Below, piece by piece: positions 11,955-22,011 of a DNA stretch of 64,000 nucleotides (positions within the stretch are counted from its first letter, which is position 1; each line of letters starts with the position of its first letter). The position numbers and the translations under genes are program-made. The notes under the pieces are model-generated. The model ran no database searches. It was given only the letters and a program-made list of their open reading frames with translations, and was not told where the DNA came from. This stretch comes from Cymodocea nodosa (Eukaryota; Streptophyta; Magnoliopsida; Alismatales; Cymodoceaceae): positions 4,836,001 through 4,900,000 of the forward strand of contig CM072337.1 in NCBI GenBank assembly GCA_036874045.1, given 5' to 3'.

Positions 11955-12412
11955 CTGAAAAGATACAAGTGTTTTATGAAATACAGATATCTTATGAATC
12001 GAGTATATTTTCTATTATCTAGAATTGTTGTAATATGAATCTAGAATTGACTTTTGAAGTTGTTTAATGGAGATACAATTTTTTATTCTACTTGTCTTAA
12101 TCAGATTGAATTGGATTGTACTTTGATTCATATGTTGTTGAAATTTCTTCTAGAAATCTTATTAGAAAATTCAGGATGACAGATGATGAAAAGAAGAATA
12201 AACGATAATATAATTAACACTTATGTGATGATGATATACTTTGTATGTAATTTGCATATATTCTAAGTATATTTGCAGGTTGATTACTGAAACATACATA
12301 ATATATTTTTATGCTAAACAGAAGAAAAACAAAGGGGAAGAATTATTTCTAGCACTTTTAGAAAGACCAATTAATTAGATCTTAATTTGCTAAGGGACTA
12401 GCAAAATTTAGG
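11053..12412 (+). other. Gypsy-L 3' region with the intron-like module shared with Copia-1
   Basis: Noncoding, 1.36 kb. From about 11252 it aligns with 14624-15765 (older L copy) and, less closely, with 2350-3420 in Copia-1. The conserved core is GATCACGAGCCTTTTGTAC (about 11733) to GACTGAAAGCTC (about 11850). Donor-like AG|GTATGT at 11764 and acceptor-like TTTGCAG ending 12278 are kept. An (AT)n run lies at 11923-11951. Confidence 0.6.
11923..11951. repeat. (AT)n microsatellite
   Basis: About 14 AT dinucleotides in the 3' region of Gypsy-L copy 1. The older copy has a purine-rich stretch instead at the same place (about 15275-15300), so the run expanded in this copy. Confidence 0.9.
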
Positions 12413-12423
12413 TATGGGGGAAG
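12413..12423 (+). promoter_or_regulatory. Polypurine tract of Gypsy-L copy 1
   Basis: TATGGGGGAAG lies directly before the LTR start TGTTTAGA. The older copy has TATAGGGGAAG at 15766-15776. Confidence 0.85.
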
Positions 12424-12639
12424 TGTTTAGAATGAAAAAGTGCATATTTTTAACGGTTAAATGATGGTTAATTGCATAATATTTAGCTTATCATATAAGC
12501 ATTAAGCCATTATGTTATAATTGCACTGTTATATGCTTTAATTGAAGAATCTACTTAAATTGGGGGAATTAATGTTAATTTAGTACATTTTTGAACTGTC
12601 AGTAAGTTGCAGGCTGTGAAATTCTTAAGTATCCGAATT

Positions 12640-13150
12640 TTTTGATATTTCGGACAGTTATGTTTAACATACTAAACATATTCGAACAGTTATGTTTAAC
12701 AGACCGAACATGTATCGAATAGTTATGTTTAAATTGCCGAACATTTATGCTTTGAGAGAATATTTTATTATTTCCTGAAGTACACGTGTCGAAACCATAA
12801 TGAATGACTTAAGTGAACTTTCAGTGAGTTATCTATAACTATCTGAAATTGCAGCTGGGCATAGGATAGTTATCCCTGTAACTCTCTGAAATCTCTTTTT
12901 ATTTATAAAATAGCTAAAGACATGTGTCATGTTTTGGGAAAGTGACTTAAGTGGGTTTTCGGTGAGTTATCTATGACTATCCGAAATGCATCTGAGCATC
13001 GGATAGTTAGTTTTGTAACTCTCCGAAATGTTATTTTATGATTAAACTGCTACTGACACATGTCGAGATCTGGTAGATTTACTTAAGTTATATATTGGTG
13101 AGTTATTTGTAACTATCCGAAATGCACCTAAGCATTAGATAGTTAAATTT
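12640..13150 (+). promoter_or_regulatory. Array of TAACTATCCGAAA / CGGATAGTTA words
   Basis: Inverted word pairs such as GGTGAGTTA...AACTATCCGAAA and CATCGGATAGTTA recur every 40-60 bp, often next to GACTTAAGT. Equivalent arrays occur at 15980-16470 and 51360-51790 in the sister LTRs and in unrelated elements. Position in the LTR upstream half suggests promoter control, which is inference. Confidence 0.5.
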
Positions 13151-13435
13151 ATGCACGTGTTGAATTTAAATGCTTTAGTATATCACGTGAGATGCACATG
13201 TTTAACTCGTTAAGTTAACATAACTATACACGTTGAGTTACATGAATATACACTAAGGTAATGTGTTATGTTAGCAGCTTATTTCTTTATATTTTCTAAT
13301 ATGCCACTGTAGCGGTTGCAAGAATAGACAGTTGGAAGAGAAAAACCACGTTTACACGTATCGCGTAGGGAAAGAAATCATTGTCGTTGATATGAATGAA
13401 GGAAATCCAACCGACCATTCAAGTAGAAGTAGTTA

Positions 13436-13708
13436 CTACTGAAGAAATATAAAAGAAAAGAAGAAAAAGAAGTAAAGTGCGTGTGATTGATGGGCAGACA
13501 GTGTGTGTAGAGGAAGATGAGCGTCGCAATTCTCTGAAGTTCCACACCAACCATCATCATCACCACCATAATCACCAACCATCGTATGTCTGTGAGGATA
13601 CTTGCCTGATGTCGGGTCGATTCCGAGCCAAACATTGTGCCTGACAACCACTGTGAGGAGTGATCGCATCATAGGAAGGGAAACCATTTTCACTAAGTGC
13701 CGACTCAT
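13436..13708 (-). other. Antisense open frame inside the L LTR (conserved among copies)
   Basis: About 90 codons on the minus strand starting MSRHLVKM, with VVRHNVWLGIDPTSGKYPHR, a Gly/Asp stretch and WCGTSENCDAHLP. Matching frames lie at 16693-16962 and 52096-52308, and the inverted fragment H has the beginning of the same frame at about 43724-43880. The covering DNA is GC-richer than the rest of the LTR. It could be a captured host exon, or simply sequence constrained for another reason. I do not recognise the protein. Confidence 0.3.
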
Positions 13709-14291
13709 ATTTTAGGAGATCGTAAAGCTTTTAGCCTTGGCTTCGAGTTGATGCTTGTATGCTGAAGAGGAGATCGTCTTGCAATTTTGGACTCGTGATT
13801 CTATAGGGAGAGGAGACAGAATTGTAAGTGGTTTAATTTTCAGTGGTGTAATCGCGTTGCAAGTAGTGTCGGAAGTATTTACTGTCAAGTGAGATTACTT
13901 TACATTTCACCTTTCACCCATTTCCATGTTCATATTAAAACAAAAATACCAAAAACAATTTATCTATGTTTGTATGTTGTATTGTTTGTGTTGTATCGTG
14001 ATTAATATTATCTTTGTTAGTGTTGTGATTGTTTTATGTTTATTTTAGTTTTACAGTTTACTAAAATTGGTTTGTTCAAAAGACTTAAAGATTTTAATAG
14101 TTATTGTTTGAATTATCTGAATGTTAGTATTACTTAATGATAAATCCAATGTTAACTAACATTAAAGAGCTTAATTGATGTTATTTACAATCTGTGTAAT
14201 CACCCAATGGTTGGCCGAATTCCTTTGTAAATAGTAGTATTAAAAAGAAAACACAGGCTCGTGGAGTTAACTTAAGTCCACGAGGTTAGTC

Positions 14292-14315
14292 CGTTGAGTT
14301 AGCCATAACTCAACG
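14292..14315 (+). promoter_or_regulatory. Perfect hairpin word near the LTR end
   Basis: Arms CGTTGAGTTA (14292-14301) and TAACTCAACG (14306-14315) are perfectly complementary around a GCCA loop. The same hairpin is at 52962-52985 (identical) and 17558-17581 (one C-to-T change) in the sister LTRs, always about 300 bp before the LTR end. Confidence 0.7.
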
Positions 14316-14623
14316 AACTTAGTCCGTTGAGTTAACTGTAATTCAACTGAGAGCTTATTGAATATATAAATTTGATTGTTAACAAACAAACAGTTCTCAA
14401 GTTCTTCAGCAATTCCCTATGGGATCGACCTCTACTTGCACATTGATACAATAGACACTGTTCACTTGTAGTTAAAGTACAAATTGGAATTAATATCTAA
14501 ATTGTATTAAAGGTTGTTTGTTTACTTCTAAAAGAGAGAATAGGCATAAAGATAAATTAACTAAGTAAAAACAGAAGTAAGAAATCCAAGTTTTTCTAGT
14601 GTAGTGCTGGGAAAACGCAAACA

Positions 14624-15765
14624 ATGTTATATTTAGAAGGATATATAAGATGTTATAGAATTTACTATTTATGCAAATCTAGATATAGTATCTTATGTTA
14701 TTTTCTGAATTTCATAAGTTTAATAGTTTCACGATTTTAAAATGAAATCAGAATGCTTAATGAAAAAAAAATTATCTGAAGTCTTGAAAGAGTTGAGATG
14801 TGAATTCTAGATTAAATGAAACATATATGATGGAAGATACATTTAATTTGATTGATTGAACTTGTAGAATGAGTTATGTGTAGATCTTATTAAACTACAG
14901 AAAAAGTATGAGCTTATTGTTATGGATTCATATTTTCAGTAAATGATAGAAGCAGGACTATATGAGATTGGTGATTACTACATCTGTATTAATGAAATAC
15001 GTACATATACAGTATGTGATTAATATTTTGTTTTGTGTGTATTTTGATGAAAAAAAAAAAGGGGGGAAATTTTGAGAGTTTATTGACTTGTTTGATCACG
15101 AGCCTTTTGTACCTGAGCAGATAGGTATGTAAGGATTGTTGACTTGAAAAAGGACTCTTGAAATCTGGCAACCTAAGATCCTGATCAGATCTAGGATTTT
15201 TGACTGAAAGCTTGTTACATGGGTACATTAGAAAGCTCTTGTATGATTCAAGCTTGTCAAATTAACTTTTAAAGTAAAAAAAAAAGGAACAAAAAACATA
15301 TACCGTTCTGAAAAGATACAAGTGTTTTGTGAAATACAGATATCTTATGAATCGAGTATATTTTCTGTTATCTAGAATTGCTGAAATATGAATCTGAAAT
15401 TGACTTTTGAAGTTGTTTAATGGAGATACAATTCTTTATTCTACTTGTCTTAATCAGATTGAATTGGATTGTACTTTGATTTGTATGTTGTTGAAACTTC
15501 TTCTAGAAATCTTATTGGAAAATTCATGATGATAGATGATGAAAAGAAGAACAAACGATAATATAATTAACACTTATGTGATGATGATATACTTTGTATG
15601 TAATTTGCATATATTCTAAGTATATTTGTAGGTTGATTACTGAAACATACAGAATATATTTTTATGCTAAACAAAAGAAAAACAAAGAGGAAGAATTAAT
15701 TCTAGCACTTTTTGAAAGACCAATTAATTAGATCTTAGTTTGCTAAGGGACTAGCAAAATTTAGG
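14624..15765 (+). other. 3' region of Gypsy-L copy 2 (noncoding)
   Basis: Collinear with 11252-12412. It keeps the intron-like borders (GT at 15125, AG ending 15631) and the GATCACGAGCCTTTTGTAC block. No open frame of note. A 5-base ATGTT at 14624-14628 would be the target duplication of the copy-1 insertion; the left partner is lost. Confidence 0.6.
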
Positions 15766-15776
15766 TATAGGGGAAG

Positions 15777-17889
15777 TGTTTAGAATGAAAAAGTGCATAT
15801 TATTAACAGTTAAATGATGGTCAATTGCATAATATTTAGCTTATCATATGAGAATTAAGCCACTATGTTATAATTGCACTGTTATATGCTTTAATTGAAG
15901 AATATGCTTAATTTGGGGGAATTAATGTTAATTTAGTACATTTCTGAACTATCGGTAAGTTGTAGGCTGTGAAATTTTTAAGTATTCGAATTTTCTGATA
16001 TTTCGGTCTGTTATGTTTAACAAACCGAACATATATTGGATAGTTATGTTTAAATTGCCGAACAGTTATGTTTTGAGAGAATATTTTATTATTTCCTGAA
16101 GTACACGTGTTGAAACCATAATTCATGACTTAAGTGAACTTTTGGTGAGTTATCTATAACTATTCGAAATTGCAGCTAGGCATCGGATAGTTAGCCCTGT
16201 AACTCTCTGAAATCTCTTTTTATTTATAAAATAGCTGAGGACATGTATCATGTTCTGGGAAAGTGACTTAAGTGGATTTTCGATGAGTTATCTTAGCTCC
16301 GTAACTCTTCGAAATGTTATTTTATGATTAAATTACTATTAACACGTGTCGAGATCTAGTAGATTTACTTAAGTTATATATCGGTGAGTTATCTGTAACT
16401 ATCTGAAATGCATCTAAGCATCGGATAGTTAAGTTTATAAGTATTCGAAATGCACCTGAGCATCAGATAGTTAAATTTATGCACGTATTTTATAGTTAAA
16501 TCAATGAAGAAAGTCCGTTGAGTTATCTGTAACTCCATGGACTATATATTTTCTAATATGCCACTATAGCGGTTGCAGGAACAAACAGTTGGAAGAGAAA
16601 AACCACGTTTGCACGTATCGTGCTGGGAAAGAAATCATCGCCGTTGATACGAATGAAGGAAATCCAATCGACCATTCAAGCAAAAGCAGTTACTACTGAA
16701 GAAATATAAAAGAAAAGAAGAAAAAAGAAGAAGTGTGTGATCGATGGGCGGATAGTGTGTGCAGAGGAGGATCAATGTCGCAATTCTCTGAAGTACCACA
16801 CCAACCATCATCATCACCACCATAATCACCAACCATCGGAGGTCTGTGAGGATACTTGCCTGATGACGGGTCGATTCTGAGCCAAACACAATGCCTGACA
16901 ACCATTGTGAGGAGTGATCGCGTCGCGAGAAGGGAAGCCATTTTCACCAAGCGCCGACTCATATTTCAAGAGATCGTAAAGCTTTAAGCATTGGCTTCGG
17001 GTTGATGCTTGTATGCTGAAGAGGAGATCATCTTACAATTCTAGACTCGCGATTCTATAGGGAGAGGAGATAGAATTGTAAGTGGTTTAATTTTCAGTGG
17101 TGTAATCGCGTTGCATGTAGTGTCAAAAGTATTTACTGTCAAGTGAGATTACTTTACATTTCACCTTTCGCCCATTTCCATGTTCATATTAAAACAAAAA
17201 TACCAAAAACAATTTATCTATGTTTGTATGTTGTATTTGAGTGTTGGATTGTTTGTGTTGTATCGTGATTAACGTTATCTTTGTCAGTGTTGTGATTGTT
17301 TTATGTTGTTTTAGTTTTACAGTTTACTGAAATTGGTTCGTTCAAAAGACTTAAAGATTTTAATGGTTAATGTTTGAATTATCTGAATGTTAGTATTGCT
17401 TAATGATAAATCCAATGTTAACTAACATTAAAGAGCTTAATTGATGTTATTTACAATATGTGGAATCGCCTAATGGTTGGCCGAATTCCTTTGTAAATAG
17501 CAGTATTAAAAAGAAAAGTCAGGCTCGTGGAGTTAAATTAAGTCCACGAGGTTAGTCCATTGAGTTAGCCATAACTCAACGAATTTTATCCGTTGAGTAA
17601 TCTGTAACTCAATGGAGAGCTTATTTAATATATAAATTTGATTGTTAATAAACGAACAGTTCTCAAGTTCTTCAGTAATTCCCTGTGGGATCGACCTATA
17701 CTTGCACACTAATACAATAGACACTGTGCACTTGCAGTTAAAGTACAAATTGGAATTAATATCTAAATTGTATTAAAGGTTGTTTGTTTACTTCTAAAAG
17801 AAAGAATAGGTATAAAGATAAATTAACTAAGTAAAAATAGAAGTAACAAATCCAAGTTTTTCTGGTGTAGTGCTGGGAAAACACAAACA
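15777..17889 (+). repeat. LTR of Gypsy-L copy 2
   Basis: Begins TGTTTAGA after a polypurine tract (TATAGGGGAAG, 15766-15776) and ends ACACAAACA. It is collinear with 12424-14623 with small indels. Word arrays lie at 15980-16520 and hairpins at 17540-17620. The antisense frame is at 16693-16962. Confidence 0.88.
16693..16962 (-). other. Antisense open frame inside the L LTR, second copy
   Basis: 89 codons beginning MSRRLVKMASL and running through WLRIDPSSGKYPHRPP and WCGTSENCDIDPP, homologous to 13436-13708 on the same strand with mostly single-residue changes. See that entry for interpretation. Confidence 0.3.
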
Positions 17890-18668
17890 TATGCTTCCTA
17901 ACTCCAAAGGTGAACTTCATTTAGAATAGTCGCTTCAGACGGGTTAGGAATTTGGATTTGTTGCTATAGAGGGTTTTGTTCTTGAATTTTTTCTTCAAGT
18001 TGTTGAGCTTGTTGTTGTATTTCTAGTTGAAAATAATCTATAGATTCCTACTCTTCTACTATGAATTATTGTGGAGAGCCTACAGAACTTTCCACATTTT
18101 TTTCTTGAATCTTCTCCATAAGTTGATGAAGAGTTTCATTTTCTTCAAAGGAATCTATCGAATCTTTTTCTTCTTGTTCTACTTCTTACTTAGCTTCTTC
18201 TTCTCTTTCTTCTTCCTCCTGACTACCAATCTACAGTGTTACTATTCTTTCTAATTTTGTGGTAGATTGGGATGGAGTCACAAGCATAGTATATTCTGTC
18301 CTAACTTCAGTTTCTAATTCCTTAGGTTGCAGACTAAGTTCAGCCTGTTTTTCTTCTTTTCTTTGCTCTTGCTCTTCTTCTTCAAATTCTAATAATAAAT
18401 CCACAAAAATGGGCTCTTTATGCCCTACTATAGACATTATAGGTTCAGATTTAATTTCTTTTTTTATAGTCTCAAACACTTTTTCTTTTCCTTTTCTTCT
18501 TCTAAATAACTAGGCATGATCTTCTTCTTCTTCTTTTAACACTAAGTCAACAAGAATGGGCTCTTCAGGCCTACGAGCCATAGGTACTAGCTCTTCCAAT
18601 TTTACTTTTTCTATAATTACTGGTCTCGAAGGACCAGCTTGTACTTCTCTTACAATTACTGTTCTTAT

Positions 18669-19675
18669 TGTTAGGGTAAGAGTATAGGTGTGGAGTATGC
18701 CACAATAAGTCCAAGTTAAATCAGAGGCTTGTTAACATTAAATATTTGGCAAATTTATTTTTTGGTAGGTTATCAGACCTAAGTATCCAAAAAATATAGT
18801 TTCAGTCAAAGGCTTTGAGCTAACTATCTGAAAGTCAAAAGATTTCAGAGGGTTACTAGCTATAACCATCCGAAATGACTTAAAGGACACTTAAGTGGAC
18901 CTTTAGACAGTTATGAAGCTAAGTATCCGTAAGTCAGACACTTAAGTGGATGTTCGGATAGTTAAGAAGCCAAGTATCCGAAAAGTAGAGACTTAAGTAG
19001 TTCTTCAGATAGTTAGGCAGTAACTATCCGAAAATCATAAGTTTTTAGAAGGTTAACAGTAGAACCTTCCGAAATGACTGAAGACACTTAAGTGAGTTTT
19101 CGGATAGTTACTGTCTTAACTATCCGAAAGACTTGCAGTTTTTAGAGAGTTAACGGCAAAACCTTCCGAAAGGACAGAGAGAGAAAAGTAAGTGGGTTTT
19201 CAGACAATTAAGTCTGTAACTGTCTGAAATACTGAATCTCTTCGGATAGTTAGCCTACTATAGTACCGCCCGTTAGAAAGAAGAATTTCTTCAGATAGTA
19301 AAATTTGTAACTATCCGAAATGCTGCAGATTTCAGAAAGATAAGAAGATAAGGCTTTGAAATTGAGAATCCCTTCTTCGAATCATTATTTCTCTACTGTA
19401 ATGGCTTGTATGTAATTAAAGGTTTATAAACCCTAAGTTGGGTAGTATATAAACCTTTATGATGTTGTAAAACATTGCGGTTGATTGTGCCGAAGCTCAT
19501 AGAAGAACCCTCAACTCTCTATGGACGTAGGTTGTTGCTGAACCACGTAAATCTTGTGTCTTCATTGTGTTATTTCTTCTTTTATTCTTCACTTCCAATT
19601 TCGGTGAGTTTAGAGGTGAGTGTTTCAGTATCGTGCCATAGAAAGTTGACTAAACGATTTGTTCCAATCGTAACA
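18669..19675 (+). repeat. Solo LTR of a further (Copia-type) family
   Basis: 1007 bp, ends TGTTA/TAACA, flanked by a perfect 5-bp duplication CTTAT (18664-18668 and 19676-19680). Features of the right part, TATATAAA at 19446-19453 and GCTGAACCACGTAAATCTTG near 19535, are typical of Copia LTRs read on the plus strand. No internal region remains, so it arose by LTR-LTR recombination. It shares no overall similarity with L, M or Copia-1/2/R LTRs, yet is full of TAACTATCCGAAA/CGGATAGTTA words (18780-19330). Confidence 0.9.
18780..19330 (+). promoter_or_regulatory. Word array in the solo LTR, including a perfect hairpin
   Basis: Inverted pairs of GGATAGTTA and TAACTATCC recur about every 60-70 bp, interleaved with ACTTAAGTG. 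At 19101-19126 the arms CGGATAGTTA and TAACTATCCG are perfect with loop CTGTCT. Variant pairs AGGTTAACAG / AACCTTCCGAA occur at about 19050 and 19150. Confidence 0.55.
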
Positions 19676-20289
19676 CTTATTACTTCTTGGTGCTTTTCTA
19701 CCTTAATTTTATATTGGGCCCTCAACTTTTCTTTAGCCCATTTTTTCTTTATGGCATCATACAAAATATGTGCCTTGGCCATAGCCATTTCCTCACTGTC
19801 TCCTTGGTCTTTTGCTACTTTGACCAAGTTGGCAAACTTCTTGTCTTCTTCTTCAGTTCTTGGCTAAGCAAATGTTACTTGTGGTAATAGTTTTGTTGGT
19901 GGAACTAAAGGTCCTACTTGTTCTATTGTTGTAGTTGGCATTTCTGCTTGCTCTCTTTCCAATTGAACAACCACTTTTGCAACTATTTTTCTTATAAACC
20001 ACAACCATGATTTCCTTTTTATAAGTTCTAGGACAAGTTCATTGTTCGGCCTAATTCTTCTTTCTCTATTTACGGTTGTTTCAGTTGCTACTCGTATTCT
20101 TGTTTCCATTAATGGAGGTATTCTAACATTCAAATTTACTAGCCTTCTTATAAAGAAAAATAAATCATCGTCTAACTTTTCGAGTTGCTTTTGTCTCGTG
20201 GTATTTCTGATCTTCTGTCTTGAATGTCATTCCTCTAACTGTCTAAGAAACTCTGTAGTGTCAATTTGATCCTAGAAATTTGGCTCCAT

Positions 20290-20960
20290 CTCTATCTTTG
20301 TTGCATTACAAAATGGAATGGGCTTTGAATTTTACTATTCTAAGTTCTAAATGATTGTTGTGGATAATGCCCCCAAATCCTATGTTTTAGTATAAATAAA
20401 CCCTAAGTTTTTGGTGGGTAATCGGATCATTTTCTCACGCAAACTATCGCTTCTTACATATACTACTCTGTAGAGTTACGGTTAATTTCACGGACTAAGT
20501 TTGAGGATTTACCTTAAGTACTTCATTGAGTTATAATTAACTCAACAGAGTAAGTTTGTTAACTTATCCCGTAAAGTTATAATTAATAAAAATAAATAAT
20601 TGTTATGATTTTATACTTAGTCAATATCAAAGAATCTCTAGTTTGACCGACTCTTAATTTTTTTTCTATTTGCTTAGCTTTAGTCAAACTATTGCTTTTC
20701 CTTGATCGAACTGAAATTATAGAATTTTTTTCTTTTTCTACTAATTGAATCGATACCATGCTTCGGTAAAACCAAAATTTTTACTTAATATATATATTTA
20801 TGTTTCGGTCAAACTGATGGATCCTTTTGGTGTGACTTTAACAATTTTTTTTTCTTTTACTATATGTTTCATTAAAACCGATAATTTCTTTTAGTTGAAG
20901 CATTACTATATTTAAAATAAGTTTTTTTTCTTTTTCAAACAAACACACATTTATATACTT
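20290..20960 (-). promoter_or_regulatory. Spacer upstream of the copy-3 aORF
   Basis: Noncoding counterpart of 8233-8823. On the minus strand it has the GAAGCATGGTATCGATTC version of the third word (about 20750), a CAAACTGATGGATCC-type stretch (about 20815), and a CATTGAGTTA/TAACTCAACAG hairpin near 20525-20548. The conserved layout supports a regulatory role for the aORF. Confidence 0.5.
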
Positions 20961-22011
20961 CTACTTAATAAAGCTCGAGTAGTCCTCTACTCTTACTTCT
21001 ATAATTCCAAAGGAACTTTTTGGAATTTTCAAAATAGGTCTAAGTCTTTGTCCATTTACTTTAAATATATTTTGATTTTTAGGATTTTCAATTTCAATAG
21101 TTCTATAGGAATAAATATTTTTAATTATGTAAGGTCCTGCCCATCTAGATCTTAATTTTCCTTGATGGTTATGAAGTCTAGTCATGTAAAGCTATACTTC
21201 TTGTCCAATTTCAAAAGTTTTTGGAATAATTTTCTTGTCATGCTAGAACTTCATTTTCTCTTTTTCTTTTACAATTTTCGAATAAGCTTCATTCCTAAAT
21301 TCTTCTAACTCAATTAATTGCATTTTTCTATTTTCAATACCTTGATTTAAATTAGTGTTCAGAGTTTTTAATGCCCACTAAGCTTTATGTTCAATTTCAA
21401 CTAGTAAATGGCAACTTTTTCCATATACTATCCTAAAAGGTGACATACCTAAACTTGTCTTATAAGCAATTCTATAAGCCCAAAGTGCATCTATTAATCT
21501 ATTAGCCCAATCTTTTCTAGTAGGATTTACTACTTTTTCTAAGATTAATTTAATTTGTTTGTTTGCACTTTCTACTTGTCCACTTATTTGTGGATGATAT
21601 GATGTTGCAATTTTGTGATTTACTCCATATTTTCTCATTAAGGCTTCAAAACTTCTATTACAGAAATTAGTTCCTATATCACTAATAATAACTTTAGGTA
21701 TTCCAAATCTGGTAATTATATTAGTTCTTATAAAATGTATTACTACTTTTTTGTCATTAGTTTTTATAGGAATAGCGTCTATCTATTTGGATACATAATC
21801 CACCCCCAACAATATATAATTAAATTGATCGGACATAGGAAATGGATCCATAAAATCTATTCCCCACACATCAAAGATTTCAACCTCAACAATAGAGTTT
21901 AGAGGCATCATATTCTTCTTTGATATTCTTCCTATTTGTTGACATTTTAAATAACTCAAGCAATATTTATGAGCATCTTTGAATAGTGTTGGCCAATAGA
22001 ATCCACATTGC
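20961..22011 (-). pseudogene. pol: Gypsy-L copy 3 integrase
   Basis: One minus-strand frame from about 22011 to the stop at 20961 covers the zinc-finger end (FKDAHKYCLSYLKCQQ), the core with catalytic Asp in WGIDFM, second Asp in IISDIGTNF and Glu in GQVESANKQ, and the C-terminal fold ending VRVEDYSSF. All three catalytic residues are intact. It is broken by TAG codons after YVSK, in the HKA-WAL region, before HDKK, and after IGQEV, several at expected Trp or Gln. RT and protease of this copy are missing beyond the junction at 22012. Confidence 0.9.

Larger units (their letters stand above)
7637..14623 (+). mobile_element. Gypsy-L copy 1: 5'-truncated Ty3/gypsy element with aORF and 3' LTR
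   Basis: It contains the integrase C-terminus (7637-8232), a word-rich spacer, aORF-G (8824-11052), a 3' region with an intron-like module, a polypurine tract (12413-12423) and an LTR 12424-14623 that starts TGTTT and ends AAACA. The 5' end is missing: Copia-1 LTR directly abuts integrase at 7636/7637. The sequence right of the LTR (14624 on) is the same 3' region at a matching position, so this copy seems to have inserted into an older copy of its own family. Confidence 0.8.
12424..14623 (+). repeat. LTR of Gypsy-L copy 1
   Basis: 2.2 kb LTR with ends TGTTT/AAACA, a polypurine tract on its left, and homologues at 15777-17889 and 51155-53293. It carries many CGGATAGTTA and TAACTATCCGAAA words at 12640-13150, CGTTGAGTTA words at about 13200 and 14270-14350, and an antisense open frame at 13436-13708. 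The right neighbour is 3'-region sequence of the same family instead of unique DNA. Confidence 0.88.
14624..17889 (+). mobile_element. Gypsy-L copy 2: 3' region and LTR of an older copy
   Basis: 3' internal sequence (14624-15776) followed by an LTR (15777-17889). It starts exactly at the end of the copy-1 LTR and resumes the 3' region at the point matching 11252, as expected if copy 1 inserted into copy 2. No coding part of copy 2 remains on the left. Its right border at 17889 falls in a minus-strand aORF. Confidence 0.7.
17890..20289 (-). pseudogene. aORF of Gypsy-L copy 3, split by a solo LTR and truncated
   Basis: Starts at the minus-strand ATG whose first base is 20289. METRIRVATETTVNRERRI and WFIRKIVAKV match the N-terminus of aORF-G; KAQYKI-like and QHQEA-like segments lead to about 19676. 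After the inserted LTR the frame resumes at 18668 with GPSRPVII, the RRPEEPILVDL block and an acidic region, reaching TILNEVHLW near 17910. The shared C-terminal domain is lost beyond 17890. Stops include TAG/TAA at Gln-type sites. Only the N-terminal two thirds of the family protein are represented. Confidence 0.72.
17890..22011 (-). mobile_element. Gypsy-L copy 3 on the minus strand (integrase and aORF)
   Basis: Read on the minus strand: integrase (22011 to 20961), word-rich spacer (20960 to 20290), aORF (20289 to 17890). The aORF is interrupted by a solo LTR (18669-19675) and cut at 17890 by the copy-2 LTR. The upstream border at about 22012 joins integrase to Copia gag without any visible duplication, a recombination junction. 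Confidence 0.78.

Noticed and set aside
12640..13150. Short repeats at semi-regular spacing that could suggest a CRISPR array
   Set aside because: Repeats are about 10-13 bp, inverted as well as direct, irregularly spaced, inside plant LTRs; no cas genes and not prokaryotic DNA.
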